Below are positions 32,219 to 41,317 of a stretch of 64,000 bases of DNA, piece after piece. The notes under the pieces were generated by a model. It saw only the letters and a program-made list of their open reading frames with translations. It was not told the origin of the DNA and did no database searches. Each line of letters begins with the position of its first letter. Within the stretch, counting starts at the first letter, position 1. A program made the translations under genes and the position numbers. Source of the stretch: Microbacterium sp. 3J1 (lineage in GTDB: Bacteria; Actinomycetota; Actinomycetes; Actinomycetales; Microbacteriaceae); the NCBI RefSeq assembly GCF_001049495.1, contig NZ_CDWI01000011.1, positions 248,001-312,000 on the forward strand, read 5' to 3'.

Positions 32219-33742
32219 ATGAAACGTACGACCCTTGCGCTCGCCGCGGCCGTCGCCGCGACGCTCGCGCTCACCAGCTGCAGCAGCGGAGGCACCCCGT
32301 CTCCGTCTGACGGATCCTCGGCACCCGATGCCCTCAACATCGGGAACTTCCTCGACGTCACGTCGTGGGATCCCTCCCTCGCGGACATCGGCTTCGACGG
32401 ACCGTACCTGTCCGCGGTCTACGACCCGCTGGTGGCCCTCGACGCGGACGGCAACCCCGTCCCGTCGCTCGCCACCGAGTGGACCGTCGCCGACGACGAT
32501 CTCAGCATCGAGATGGACATCCGCACCGACGCCGTGTTCAGCGACGGCGCACCGGTGGATGTCGATGCGGTGATCGCCAGCCTCGAGTACCTGAAGGCGG
32601 GCGCTCGCTCGGGGGAGGCGTATCTCAACGTCGCCTCGTTCTCGAAGGTCGACGACGACACCCTCGCCATCGAGCTCACCCAGCGCGACGACACGATCCT
32701 CTACCTCATGGGTCTCGGACGCAGCTACGTCATGTCGCCGGCATCGATCGAGGCGGGGACGCTGGGCGCCGAGCCCATCGGCTCCGGTCCGTACGTCCGC
32801 GACGATGCGACGAGCGTCGCCGGCGCCGAGTACCACTTCACCAAGGTCGAGGACCATTGGGATGCCGAGACCTATCCGTTCGGCGAGCTGGCGATCTTCC
32901 CGATCACCGATGCCACCGCACGTCACAACGCGATGCTCAGCGGACAGATCAACGTGCAGTACGGCGACGTCGCGAACCTCGAGCAGGCCGAGCAGCAGGG
33001 GTGGAACACCGCCCAGCGCGTCTCCGGCTGGGCGGGTCTCGTGATCACCGACCACACCGGCGCGAAGAGCGAGCCGCTCGGCACGCTCGAGGTGCGGCAG
33101 GCGCTGAACTACGCGTTCGACGGTGCTGCCGTTCTCGCCGCGGTCGGCAGCGGGGCGGGCGTCGCGACGAACCAGGTGTTCCCCGACGGCGGCGACATCA
33201 ACGATCCCGCCCTCAACGACGCCTACGCGTACAACATGGACAAGGCCAAGCAGTTGCTCGCCGACGCCGGGTACGCCGACGGGTTCGCGATCTCGATGCC
33301 GATGTCGCCCATCTTCGAGATGTGGAAGCCGTCGGCCGAGCAGGCTCTCACCGAGCTCGGCGTGACCGTGACCTGGGACAACATGCAGATGCCGGACTAC
33401 CAGCTGAACGCGCCGAACTACCCGATGTTCATCTCCTTCCTCGCGATGGACGGCAACGACGTCGCCACCGTCCAGCGTCAGCTGACGAGCGTGCAGTGGT
33501 TCAACCCCGAGCCCGACTACGCGCAGAACGAGGTCATCGCTCCGCTCGTCGAGAAGGTGCAGACCGAGCGCGGCGACGCGCAGACGGCAGCGGTCGAGGA
33601 GCTCAACCAGGCGCTCGTCGATCAGGCCTGGTGGTCGGTCTGGTACCAGGCGAACAACATTTACTACACGGCGGCCGGCATCGAGCTGCAGCCCGTCGTC
33701 GGGATGATGTTCCCCACGCTGCGGTACATCACCCAGGGGTGA
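32219..33742 (+). CDS. ABC transporter solute-binding lipoprotein, family 5 (peptide/opine/glycoside type)
   Basis: A 507-residue family-5 binding protein. The lipobox LALTSC puts the lipidated Cys at 21. The mature domain has FLDVTSWDPSLADIGFDGPYLSAVYDPLV, LATEWTVADDDLSIEMDIRTDAVFSDGAPVDVDAV and PIGSGPYVRDD, all typical of DppA/OppA relatives, including those for peptides, oligosaccharides and opines. It loads the DppB/C channel coded next. ATG 32219. Confidence 0.93.
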   Translation: MKRTTLALAAAVAATLALTSCSSGGTPSPSDGSSAPDALNIGNFLDVTSWDPSLADIGFDGPYLSAVYDPLVALDADGNPVPSLATEWTVADDDLSIEMDIRTDAVFSDGAPVDVDAVIASLEYLKAGARSGEAYLNVASFSKVDDDTLAIELTQRDDTILYLMGLGRSYVMSPASIEAGTLGAEPIGSGPYVRDDATSVAGAEYHFTKVEDHWDAETYPFGELAIFPITDATARHNAMLSGQINVQYGDVANLEQAEQQGWNTAQRVSGWAGLVITDHTGAKSEPLGTLEVRQALNYAFDGAAVLAAVGSGAGVATNQVFPDGGDINDPALNDAYAYNMDKAKQLLADAGYADGFAISMPMSPIFEMWKPSAEQALTELGVTVTWDNMQMPDYQLNAPNYPMFISFLAMDGNDVATVQRQLTSVQWFNPEPDYAQNEVIAPLVEKVQTERGDAQTAAVEELNQALVDQAWWSVWYQANNIYYTAAGIELQPVVGMMFPTLRYITQG

Positions 33743-33849
33743 TCCGGGGCACGTCGGGGCGGCCTCGCGCCGCCCCGACGTCGCCTGGACCTCGCCCCGA
33801 GCTCCGACATCGTCTCCACTCCTTCCCCTCCGGCCCAGAGAGGTCTCCC

Positions 33850-34791
33850 ATGCTCGTGTTCACCGCGAAGCGGGTGCTGTCCGGCATCCTGCTGCTCGTG
33901 GCGGTCTCGATCGGCACGTTCTTCCTCGCACATCTGGCGATCAGCGATCCGACGGCCGCGCTCCTCGGCACCACGGCGAGCCCCGCTCAGCAGGCGGCGC
34001 TCGCGGAGAAGATCGGTATCGACCGTCCCCTGCTCGTGCAGTTCTGGGACTGGCTGTCTCACGCCGTGCTGCTCGACTTCGGCGTCTCCTGGCGCAACTT
34101 CCAACCGGTCGCCGACCAGCTCGCCATCAAGGTGCCCGTCACGCTCTCCGTCGTGACCGCGGCCACCCTGATCACCGCCGTGATCGGGATCGTGTTCGGG
34201 ATGATCACCGGCCTGAGCCCCGGCACCTGGTTCGACCGGATCATCAAGGGCGTCTCCGTCGTGCTCTTCGCCCTTCCGGGCTTCTGGGTCAGCCTCGTCC
34301 TCGTGATCTGGTTCGCCGTGCAGCTGCGGTGGTTCCCCGCCGTCGGCTACGTGTCGCCGTCGCAGTCGGTCGACGGCTGGGTGCGCTCGATCACCCTGCC
34401 GGCGATCTCGCTCGCCCTCGGCGGCATCGTCGCCGTCTCCGAGCAGCTGCGCAACGCCGTCATCGCCCAGACGCGTCAGGACTGGGTGCGCACGCTCCGC
34501 AGCCGCGGGCTCTCGTCTGCCAGGGTCAACCTGCACATCCTCCGGAACGCGTCGCCGGCGGCCCTCACGGTCATCGCGCTCATGTTCGTCGGACTCCTGT
34601 CGGGCGCGATCGTCGTCGAGCAGATCTTCAGCCTCCCGGGCCTCGGCCAGCTCACCAACCAGTCCTCGCAGAACGGCGACATCCCCATGCTGCTGGGGAT
34701 CACGGTCATCTCGATCGTCTTCGTCGTCCTCATCAACCTCCTTCTCGACCTCGTGCTCGGCTGGATCAACCCGAAGGTGCGTGTCTCATGA
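33850..34791 (+). CDS. ABC transporter permease, DppB type
   Basis: A 313-residue permease with about 6 helices. LLLLVAVSIGTFFLAHL is the first helix, TLRSRGLSSARVNLHILRNA is the EAA-like loop that touches the ATPase, and SGAIVVEQIFSLPGLGQL is the typical DppB C-terminal segment. It forms the channel with the DppC part of the next gene. The ATG at 33850 has GAGAGG upstream. The end overlaps the next ATG by 4 bp. Confidence 0.93.
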   Translation: MLVFTAKRVLSGILLLVAVSIGTFFLAHLAISDPTAALLGTTASPAQQAALAEKIGIDRPLLVQFWDWLSHAVLLDFGVSWRNFQPVADQLAIKVPVTLSVVTAATLITAVIGIVFGMITGLSPGTWFDRIIKGVSVVLFALPGFWVSLVLVIWFAVQLRWFPAVGYVSPSQSVDGWVRSITLPAISLALGGIVAVSEQLRNAVIAQTRQDWVRTLRSRGLSSARVNLHILRNASPAALTVIALMFVGLLSGAIVVEQIFSLPGLGQLTNQSSQNGDIPMLLGITVISIVFVVLINLLLDLVLGWINPKVRVS

Positions 34792-36590
34792 CGACCACCG
34801 ACATCCGCGTAGCGTTCGACCGCGCGGCTCAGAAGCGCCGTTCCGGTCTGCTGCGCCGGTTCCTGCGGCATCCGGGCGGACTCATCCCGCTCATCGTCTT
34901 CGTCCTCATCGTGCTGGTGGGGGTGTTCGCACCGCTGCTCGCCCCGATGGACCCGAACCTCGTTGACCTCGCCGCGGCCAAGGCGCCGCCGGGACCGGAG
35001 CACCTGCTGGGTGGGGACTCGACGGGACGCGACATCCTCTCGCGACTCATCTACGGCACCCGCACCACCATCTGGGGCGCCGTGATCACCATCGTCGCGG
35101 CCGTCGTGATCGGCGTGCCCGCAGGAGTCGCCGCCGGCTACTTCGGGGGAGTCCTCGATCGGGTCGCGACGTGGATCAGCGACGCGCTGCAGTCGATCCC
35201 CGGCATGATCATCCTGCTGGTGGTCGCCGCCGGCAGCCGCAACAACTTCGAAGTGCTCATGGTCACCGTCGGCGTCTTCATGGTCCCGGGGTACTTCCGC
35301 ATCTCGAGGTCGCAGACGCTCGCGGTACGGGGCGAGGCCTACATCGACGCCGCGCGGGTGTCGGGGCTGTCGGACGCGCGAATCATCTTCCGCCATGTGA
35401 TCAAAGCCGTGTATCCGGCGGTCATCATCCAGACGGCCCTCACCGCAGGCATCGCGATGGGCATGCAGGCGGGTCTCCAGTTCCTCGGGATCGGCGATTC
35501 GAACGTCCCCAGCTGGGGCGCGATGATGCTCGAGGGCTTCCGGCTCATGCTCACCTACCCGCTGATGCTGCTCTGGCCCTCCGCCGCACTCGGGCTCACG
35601 ATCGCGGTGCTCGCGATCATGGGATCGACGCTCGCGGAGCTCGTGCAGGTGCGCACTCCCCGGGCCGCCAAGCGACGGACGGATGCTGCACCGGCATCCG
35701 CCGCACCGGCCACGGGCACGACGAGCCACGCCGCCGAGGCCTCGGCCCTTCGGGTCGAGAACCTCCGCGTGACCCATGCCACGCCGGTCGGGGAGACCGA
35801 GGTGGTGCACGGCGTCACCCTCGACGTCGCACCGGGTGAGGTGGTCGGGATCGTGGGCGAGTCCGGGTCGGGCAAGTCGCAGACGGTGTTCTCCGTGCTC
35901 GACCTCCTGCCCGCCACGGGCCGGGCAGAGGCCGACGCCGTCTGGGTCGGCGGCATCGACGTCACTCATGCGTCCCCCGCGCAGCGGCGGGCGCTCCTCG
36001 GACGCGAGATCGGCTACGTGCCGCAGGAGCCGATGAGCAATCTCGACCCGTCGTACACGATCGGCCATCAGTTGATCGAGCCGCTGCGGCGCACGCACGG
36101 TCTGAGTCGGGCGGCCGCCGAGGAGCGCGCGCGGGCGATGCTCGCACGCGTGGGACTCACCGACCCCGATCGGGTGATGCGCAGCTATCCCCATCAGGTC
36201 TCCGGCGGCATGGCGCAGCGCGTCCTCATCGCGGGGGCGATCGCGGGGCGGCCGTCGCTGCTGGTGGCCGATGAGCCGACGACGGCCCTCGACGTCACCG
36301 TCCAGGCCGAGGTGCTCGAGCTGCTCCGCGAGCTGCAGGCGGAGTACGGCATGGCCCTGCTCATCGTCACGCACAACTTCGGCGTCGTGGCCGACATCTG
36401 CGACCGGGTGGTCGTCATGCGCGGGGGAGACATCGTCGAGTCGGGGGCGGTCGACGACCTCTTCGCCGCACCGGCCGAGGAGTACACGCGAGAGCTGATC
36501 GCGGCCTCTCTCGACGACGTCGCCGGCCGACGGGAGCTCGACCGGCTGTCGCGCTCGTCGTCCGCGACAGCAGTGGAGGTGACCGCATGA
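34788..36590 (+). CDS. Fused ABC permease (DppC type) and ATPase (DppD type)
   Basis: A 600-residue fusion. Residues about 1-300 are DppC-like (GGLIPLIVFVLIVLVGVFAPLLAPMDP; HLLGGDSTGRDILSRLIYGTR; EAYIDAARVSGLSDARIIFRHV, the EAA loop). An Ala-Thr-rich linker (about 300-325) joins the DppD-like ATPase: Walker A GESGSGKSQ, PQEPMSNLDPSYTIGHQL, signature VSGGMAQRV, Walker B LLVADEPTTALD and VTHNFGV. Encoding both on one chain fixes their ratio. Overlaps the previous gene by ATGA and the next gene by ATGA. Confidence 0.93.
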   Translation: MTTTDIRVAFDRAAQKRRSGLLRRFLRHPGGLIPLIVFVLIVLVGVFAPLLAPMDPNLVDLAAAKAPPGPEHLLGGDSTGRDILSRLIYGTRTTIWGAVITIVAAVVIGVPAGVAAGYFGGVLDRVATWISDALQSIPGMIILLVVAAGSRNNFEVLMVTVGVFMVPGYFRISRSQTLAVRGEAYIDAARVSGLSDARIIFRHVIKAVYPAVIIQTALTAGIAMGMQAGLQFLGIGDSNVPSWGAMMLEGFRLMLTYPLMLLWPSAALGLTIAVLAIMGSTLAELVQVRTPRAAKRRTDAAPASAAPATGTTSHAAEASALRVENLRVTHATPVGETEVVHGVTLDVAPGEVVGIVGESGSGKSQTVFSVLDLLPATGRAEADAVWVGGIDVTHASPAQRRALLGREIGYVPQEPMSNLDPSYTIGHQLIEPLRRTHGLSRAAAEERARAMLARVGLTDPDRVMRSYPHQVSGGMAQRVLIAGAIAGRPSLLVADEPTTALDVTVQAEVLELLRELQAEYGMALLIVTHNFGVVADICDRVVVMRGGDIVESGAVDDLFAAPAEEYTRELIAASLDDVAGRRELDRLSRSSSATAVEVTA

Positions 36591-37420
36591 CCGCTCTTCT
36601 CGACGTCAGCGATCTGGTGGTCGACTACGGTCGTGGCCGCACCGCGTTCCGCGCGCTCCACGGGGTGTCGCTCGACATCGCCCCCGGCGAGTGCCTGGGT
36701 CTCGTCGGCGAATCAGGCTCCGGCAAGTCCACGCTGGGCAAGGCGATTCTCGGACTCGCTCCGGTGACCGGCGGCCGCATCCAATTCGACGGTCGGGAGA
36801 TCAGCGGGGTGAGCGGTCGCGCGCGGCGCGCGCTCGCCGACGACATCCAGGTCGTGTTCCAGGATCCGTACGGCTCGCTGAACCCCGCGATGACGATCGG
36901 CGACATCCTCGTCGAGCCCCTGCTGACGAGCGGCATCAGCGCCGGAGCGGCGGCGACCAGGGTGCGGGAGATGCTCGATCGGGTGCGCCTCCCCTCCACC
37001 GCGATGGAGCGATATCCGAGCGAGTTCTCCGGCGGGCAGCGGCAGCGCATCGCGATCGCGCGAGCCCTGGTGCGGGGTCCGCGACTGATCGTGTGCGACG
37101 AGCCGGTCAGCGCGCTCGACCTCACGACCCAGGCGACGATCCTCGACCTGTTCATCGAGCTGCAGCGGGAGACCGGCGTGGCGTACCTCTTCGTCTCGCA
37201 CGACCTCGGAGTCGTGCGTCGCGTCTGCCATCGGGTGGCCGTGATGTACCGGGGCGAGCTCGTCGAGGTGGGCGAGGGCGAGCAGGTGACGCGATCGCCG
37301 CAGCATCCGTACTCGGAACGCCTGCGCCTCGCGTCGCCCGTGGCCGACCCGGTCGCGCAGCGGGAACGGCGGACTCAGTGGCTGGCTCTGCGGGAGGTGC
37401 GCGATGCGGTTGTACGGTAG
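36587..37420 (+). CDS. ABC transporter ATPase, DppF type
   Basis: A 277-residue ATPase. Walker A GESGSGKSTLGKAILGL, Q-loop VFQDPYGSLNPAMTI, signature FSGGQRQRIAIARAL, Walker B LIVCDEPVSALD and the switch VSHDLGVV are all intact. It supplies the second nucleotide-binding domain beside the fused DppD. ATGA overlap with the upstream gene; 35 bp before the TetR gene. Confidence 0.94.
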   Translation: MTALLDVSDLVVDYGRGRTAFRALHGVSLDIAPGECLGLVGESGSGKSTLGKAILGLAPVTGGRIQFDGREISGVSGRARRALADDIQVVFQDPYGSLNPAMTIGDILVEPLLTSGISAGAAATRVREMLDRVRLPSTAMERYPSEFSGGQRQRIAIARALVRGPRLIVCDEPVSALDLTTQATILDLFIELQRETGVAYLFVSHDLGVVRRVCHRVAVMYRGELVEVGEGEQVTRSPQHPYSERLRLASPVADPVAQRERRTQWLALREVRDAVVR

Positions 37421-37455
37421 CACCAGGCCCAGACACCACCGGCCGGAAGGATTCC

Positions 37456-38043
37456 ATGCCGAAGATCATCGACCACGACCAGCGTCGACGGGACATCGTC
37501 GAGGTGGCGCGGAGCATCATCCTCAAGGGCGGCTTCGAGGCGGCGACGATGCGCAGCATCGCGGCGGAGGCGGGATTCGCCAACGGCGCGCTGAAGCACT
37601 ACTTCCCGGGCAAGGAGAGCATCGTCGCGGCGACCTTCGAGACGGTGCTGTCCGAGCACGACACCTGGCTGCAGGAATCGATCGCCGAGGGGCAGAGCGC
37701 CGAGACGGCGTTGCGGACGCTGCTCGAGGGCACTCTGCCGAGCCGGGTGCAGGAGATCCCCAGCGGGCGGGTGCTTCTGGCGCTGTGGGAGTACGCGATG
37801 TCGAACGATGCACTCACCGCCCTCTACCGCACGCACCTCGAGAGGTGGCGCGGGATGCTGGTCGAGAGGATGCAGGCGGCGAGCGACGCCGGTGCCATCC
37901 GCGCCCAGGACTTCGACGTCGTGGCCAACGAGTACATCTCGGTGGCCGTCGGCGCGACCGTGATCAACCTCATGTATCCGGACGGCGAGCGCCTCGCGGA
38001 CTACCGCGCCTACGTCGACCAGTTCCTGGCGCGCCTTCGCTGA
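37456..38043 (+). CDS. TetR/AcrR-family regulator, predicted controller of the 25-41 kb regulon
   Basis: A 195-residue TetR. The HTH (RRRDIVEVARSIILKGGFEAATMRSIAAEAGFANGALKHYFPGKESIVAATFETVL) is BetI-like in pattern and the C-terminal helices have hydrophobic ligand-pocket spacing. Start ATG 37456 with GGAAGG upstream. It lies within the operon controlled by operator D, and is the only TetR near the four matching operators, so it is their most likely binder. The inducing ligand is unknown. Confidence 0.88.
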   Translation: MPKIIDHDQRRRDIVEVARSIILKGGFEAATMRSIAAEAGFANGALKHYFPGKESIVAATFETVLSEHDTWLQESIAEGQSAETALRTLLEGTLPSRVQEIPSGRVLLALWEYAMSNDALTALYRTHLERWRGMLVERMQAASDAGAIRAQDFDVVANEYISVAVGATVINLMYPDGERLADYRAYVDQFLARLR

Positions 38044-38077
38044 GGCCGGCGCGCCCTTCCCGAGAGGCGGGTGCGTC

Positions 38078-38773
38078 ATGACAGCTCTCTTCGTCCATCG
38101 TCGTCCCGGTGCGGGGCGTCCGGTCGTGTTCCTGCACGGGCTCGCCTCGTCAGGCGACGCGGACTGGCCGGATGCGGACTGGTCGCCTCTCCTCGGCGAC
38201 CGACCGAGCGTCGTCGTCGACCTGCCGGCGCACGGCAGGAGCTCGGACTTCGGTGTCGTGACGAGCACAGAGGTGCTCGACCTCATCGCCGCGGTGGTCG
38301 GCGACGGCGAGGTCGACCTCGTGGGGTACTCCCTCGGCGCGAGGCTCGCGTGGGATCTCGCCGGGCATCCGTCGATGCGGGTGCGGCGCCTCGTGCTCGG
38401 CGGGCTGGCACCCGGTGAGCCGTTCGCCCACGTCGATCTCGCAGCGGCGCGCACCGCCCTCGCGGGGGGTGCCCTGCCGGCCGATCCGCTGACGGGCACG
38501 ATCCTGCAGATGGCATCCGCGCCGGGCAACCGCGCCGACGGCATCCTCGATCTGATCGAAGGCCTCGCCGCCGAACCGTTCGACCCGGCGGCGGCTCCGC
38601 CTGTGCAGCCGACGCTCCTCGTCGGCGGGATCGACGACGGAATGGCCGCGGGGATCCACGGTCTCGCCGCGATGCTGCCGGAGGGCGCCGTGCGGCGCGT
38701 TCCCGGGGATCACGTGGCCGCCCTGCGCTCGCAGGAGTTCCGCGCGGTGACGATCGACTTCCTCGCGGGCTGA
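38078..38773 (+). CDS. Alpha/beta hydrolase (small esterase/lactonase-like)
   Basis: A 231-residue alpha/beta hydrolase. VVFLHGLASSGDADW has the oxyanion region; the nucleophile elbow is GYSLGA (Ser); DGMAAGIH and GDHVAAL give late Asp and His. It resembles small epoxide-hydrolase/lactonase-type enzymes. ATG 38078 has GAGAGG upstream, and it follows TetR by 34 bp, likely co-transcribed with it. Confidence 0.85.
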   Translation: MTALFVHRRPGAGRPVVFLHGLASSGDADWPDADWSPLLGDRPSVVVDLPAHGRSSDFGVVTSTEVLDLIAAVVGDGEVDLVGYSLGARLAWDLAGHPSMRVRRLVLGGLAPGEPFAHVDLAAARTALAGGALPADPLTGTILQMASAPGNRADGILDLIEGLAAEPFDPAAAPPVQPTLLVGGIDDGMAAGIHGLAAMLPEGAVRRVPGDHVAALRSQEFRAVTIDFLAG

Positions 38774-38808
38774 GGGCCCGCGAGCCGGGCGCCGCACTCT
38801 GCCTCTAT

Positions 38809-38829
38809 TATCCTCCAAACGTAGAATAA
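38809..38829 (+). promoter_or_regulatory. Operator B ahead of the methyltransferase-like gene
   Basis: TATCCTCC, a short centre, then GTAGAATAA; aligns with operator A over 21 bp. The TAGAAT half (38822-38827) is a good -10 box about 30 bp upstream of the methyltransferase ATG. Confidence 0.7.
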
Positions 38830-38857
38830 AGAACCTCCACAGCCAGAAAGGCACACC

Positions 38858-39847
38858 ATGACGAACATCTCTCCTCCCGAGGCGACGAGGATCCTGGACA
38901 TCGCGACCGGCTACATGGCTTCGCAGCAGCTGTTCCAGGCGAGCAGGATCGGCCTGTTCGCGGCCGTCGCGAACGGTGCGGACACGACGGTCGCGATCGC
39001 CGCCGAGTGCGGAGTGAGCGAGAGGATCGCGCGGATCCTCGCCGACGCGATGGCGGCCAAGGGCCTGCTCTCCCGCACTGACGGACGGTACTCCGTGGCG
39101 CCTGACGCTGCGGCGTACCTGGTCGGACCCTCGTCGGCGATCGACCTCGCGCCGTTCCTCACGTTCCTCGGCGAGATCAGCTACCCGCACTGGCTGCAGT
39201 TCGCGCACACGGTCGACACGACGGAGCCGGGCGACCTGCAGATGGACGACGCCCGCTGGGCGACCTTCATGGACGGGGTCATGACGTACAACGCCCTGCA
39301 CGCGCAGGAGTTCGCCCGCTCGGTCGATCTCTCGTCGGCCCGCCGGGCGCTCGACTTCGGCGGTCTCTCGGCCGGCTTCGCGATCGAGGTCATGCGGCGG
39401 AGCCCCGAGCTCCGGACCACCTTCCTGTACGCGCCCGGCTTCGACGGAGGAGTGGCCGAGGCGATCGAGGCGGCAGGGCTCACCGACCGCACCACGGTGG
39501 AGAACGGCGACACCGCCACCGCCACTCCGGAGGGCGAGTACGACCTGATCCTGGCGAACCACGTCATCCACCGCTTCGGTGCCGAGGAGAACGCGCGCAT
39601 CTTCCGCAACCTGCGCGGCGCGGCCGCGGCCGGCGCCACGCTGACGGTGCTCGACTTCTTCCTGGACGACGACGATGAGCAGCGTGCGCTCGACGCCGTG
39701 CATGCGGGGGAGTACCTCGTGATCGATGGGACGGTCGTGTACCCGGAGGCCGAGGTGCGCGGGTGGCTCGCGGACGCCGGCTGGGAGGTGCGCGAGAAGA
39801 TCGCGCTCGCGGGAAGCCCGCGGGTGCTCATCGCGACGGCGGTGTGA
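38858..39847 (+). CDS. Methyltransferase-like protein (class-I O-methyltransferase fold, altered SAM loop)
   Basis: A 329-residue protein with a winged-helix dimerisation domain (RIGLFAAVANGADTTVAIAAECGVSERIARILADAMAAKGLL, residues about 28-68) and a class-I methyltransferase domain. The usual DVGGGTG SAM loop is LDFGGLSAGF here, missing the second Gly-x-Gly. The later segment LILANHVIHRFG and a TVLDFFLDDDDE acidic region take the place of the normal EWVLHDW base and its neighbours. It may be a true methyltransferase, a demethylase, or a non-methylating relative. AAAGG lies ahead of ATG 38858. Confidence 0.8.
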   Translation: MTNISPPEATRILDIATGYMASQQLFQASRIGLFAAVANGADTTVAIAAECGVSERIARILADAMAAKGLLSRTDGRYSVAPDAAAYLVGPSSAIDLAPFLTFLGEISYPHWLQFAHTVDTTEPGDLQMDDARWATFMDGVMTYNALHAQEFARSVDLSSARRALDFGGLSAGFAIEVMRRSPELRTTFLYAPGFDGGVAEAIEAAGLTDRTTVENGDTATATPEGEYDLILANHVIHRFGAEENARIFRNLRGAAAAGATLTVLDFFLDDDDEQRALDAVHAGEYLVIDGTVVYPEAEVRGWLADAGWEVREKIALAGSPRVLIATAV

Positions 39848-39852
39848 GACTC

Positions 39853-39886
39853 GCTCCGGCGCCCGCCCTCGGGCGCGCGCCGGAGC
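39853..39886. terminator. GC hairpin downstream of the methyltransferase-like gene
   Basis: A perfect 10-bp stem GCTCCGGCGC/GCGCCGGAGC (39853-39862, 39877-39886) just after the stop. No T-run follows, so it may work with the next hairpin. Confidence 0.55.
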
Positions 39887-39912
39887 TCGGGACTGATCCG
39901 AGGGGGATCAGA

Positions 39913-39949
39913 GGCGGGCGGCATGCGTGAACATGCCGCCCGCCGTTTT
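39913..39949 (+). terminator. Strong intrinsic-type terminator between convergent genes
   Basis: A perfect 13-bp stem GGCGGGCGGCATG/CATGCCGCCCGCC (39913-39925, 39932-39944) with a 6-base loop and a GTTTTC tail. It ends transcription of the rightward methyltransferase-like gene, and on the other strand probably the leftward amidohydrolase gene. Confidence 0.85.
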
Positions 39950-39967
39950 CGTCTGGGTGGAGCGCCC

Positions 39968-41317
39968 TCAGTCGCGCCGGAAGACCGTGCGCCCGTCGAC
40001 GACGGTGCGGGCCACGCCGATCGACGAGAAGGCCCGGGCGGGGTCGACGGGGTCCTCGTCGAGCACCGTGAGGTCTGCGACCTTGCCCGGCTCGAGCGAG
40101 CCCTTCCACGTCTCGGCGCCGTCCTGCCGGGCGGCATCCAGCGTCACGGATCGCAGGAGGATGCGCCGGAGGCCCCGGTCGACGACCTGCTCGGCGTCAC
40201 GGAGCAGGTCGACCGTGGCGTCGAGGCTCGTGCGCCAGTCGGGCGTCACGATGGGCGCGTCGCTGGTGATCGTCGTCAGGACGCCGCTCGCGAGCATGTC
40301 CGCGACCGGCCAGGCGCGGGCGAGCCGCTCCGCGGGAAGCTGCGCCCCGGCCCACTCATGCGTGTGGCCGGCGATGAGAGGCTGCACTGCGAACCCGGCG
40401 CCGACCCGTCGCATCCGAGCGATCTGCTCACCGGTCGCGAGGTCGCCGTGCACGACATAGTGCGGGCCCGTCGCGGGCGTCGCGGTGGCCGGGTCGAGGC
40501 TCTCGAGGACGGCCAGGAACTCCGAGATCGAGCGGTCGCCGGTCGCGTGCACCGCGACCTGGAGTCCGCGGCCCGCCGCGAGCCGCACCATGCGGCGGAA
40601 CGCCTCGACCGGCTCGACGGCGCCACGGGTGAGCAGCTCTCCGTGCGAGCCGTCGAGGTAGGGGTCCTGCACCCAGGCCGTCGCCATCGGCGGGATGCCG
40701 TCGGCGAAGATCTTCACGCCGGTGATCGCGAGCCACCGGGGATCCGTGGTCGGCACGCTGCTCCGGATGCCTCTCTCGAAGTCGTCGAGCGTGCTCTCGC
40801 CGTCGATGGTCCCGAACAGCCGCAGCAGGGTGACGCGCGACGTCTGCATGCGCTCGCGGTGCAGGTCGAGGTAGGTGTCGAGCATCGTCGTGCCGAAGCA
40901 TCCCGTCTCTCCGTCGTCCTCGCCCGGGCCGATCCCCGGCTCCGTGTAGCTCGTGATGCCGAGCTCGGCGAGCAGCGACCAGGCGCCTCGCAGTGCTGCT
41001 CGGCGCTCGTCGGGAGTCGAGACCAGTCGTCCCGCGGGCTGCTGCTCCGGGGGAGTGTCGCCGAAGAACAGATGCGGCCAGCGGGCGCCGAGCCAGGCGG
41101 CATGCAGGTGGGCGTCGTTGATGCCGGGAACGGCAGTCCGACCGTCGAGCTCGATCGTCTCGCGTGCCGAGAGCGCCTCGGCGTCGTCGCCGAGCGCGGT
41201 GATGCGTCCTCCTCGCACGGCCAGCGCATGGGTGACGGAGTCCGACGGGTCCAGGGTGTGGATGCGTCCGCCGCGGATGATCAGGTCGGCGTCGTGGCCG
41301 TGTATGCCGTGAGTCAT
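39968..41317 (-). CDS. Amidohydrolase family 3 (YtcJ/NfdA-like), second copy
   Basis: A 449-residue amidohydrolase. GINDAHLHAAW carries the first His pair, GVKIFADGI the central Lys, AVHATGDRS and VVHGDLATGE further His ligands, and TITSDAPIVTPD the Asp. It is shorter by about 100 residues than the enzyme at 1380-3035 but of the same group, so it could open an amide or formamide bond. ATG 41317 directly abuts operator C and has GGGAGA upstream. It belongs to the TetR-linked set. Confidence 0.9.
   Translation of the reverse strand: MTHGIHGHDADLIIRGGRIHTLDPSDSVTHALAVRGGRITALGDDAEALSARETIELDGRTAVPGINDAHLHAAWLGARWPHLFFGDTPPEQQPAGRLVSTPDERRAALRGAWSLLAELGITSYTEPGIGPGEDDGETGCFGTTMLDTYLDLHRERMQTSRVTLLRLFGTIDGESTLDDFERGIRSSVPTTDPRWLAITGVKIFADGIPPMATAWVQDPYLDGSHGELLTRGAVEPVEAFRRMVRLAAGRGLQVAVHATGDRSISEFLAVLESLDPATATPATGPHYVVHGDLATGEQIARMRRVGAGFAVQPLIAGHTHEWAGAQLPAERLARAWPVADMLASGVLTTITSDAPIVTPDWRTSLDATVDLLRDAEQVVDRGLRRILLRSVTLDAARQDGAETWKGSLEPGKVADLTVLDEDPVDPARAFSSIGVARTVVDGRTVFRRD

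Noticed and set aside
33664..34536. Leftward open frame over the DppB-type permease
   Set aside because: Its sequence is charged and repetitive; the rightward frame has the complete permease helices and EAA loop.
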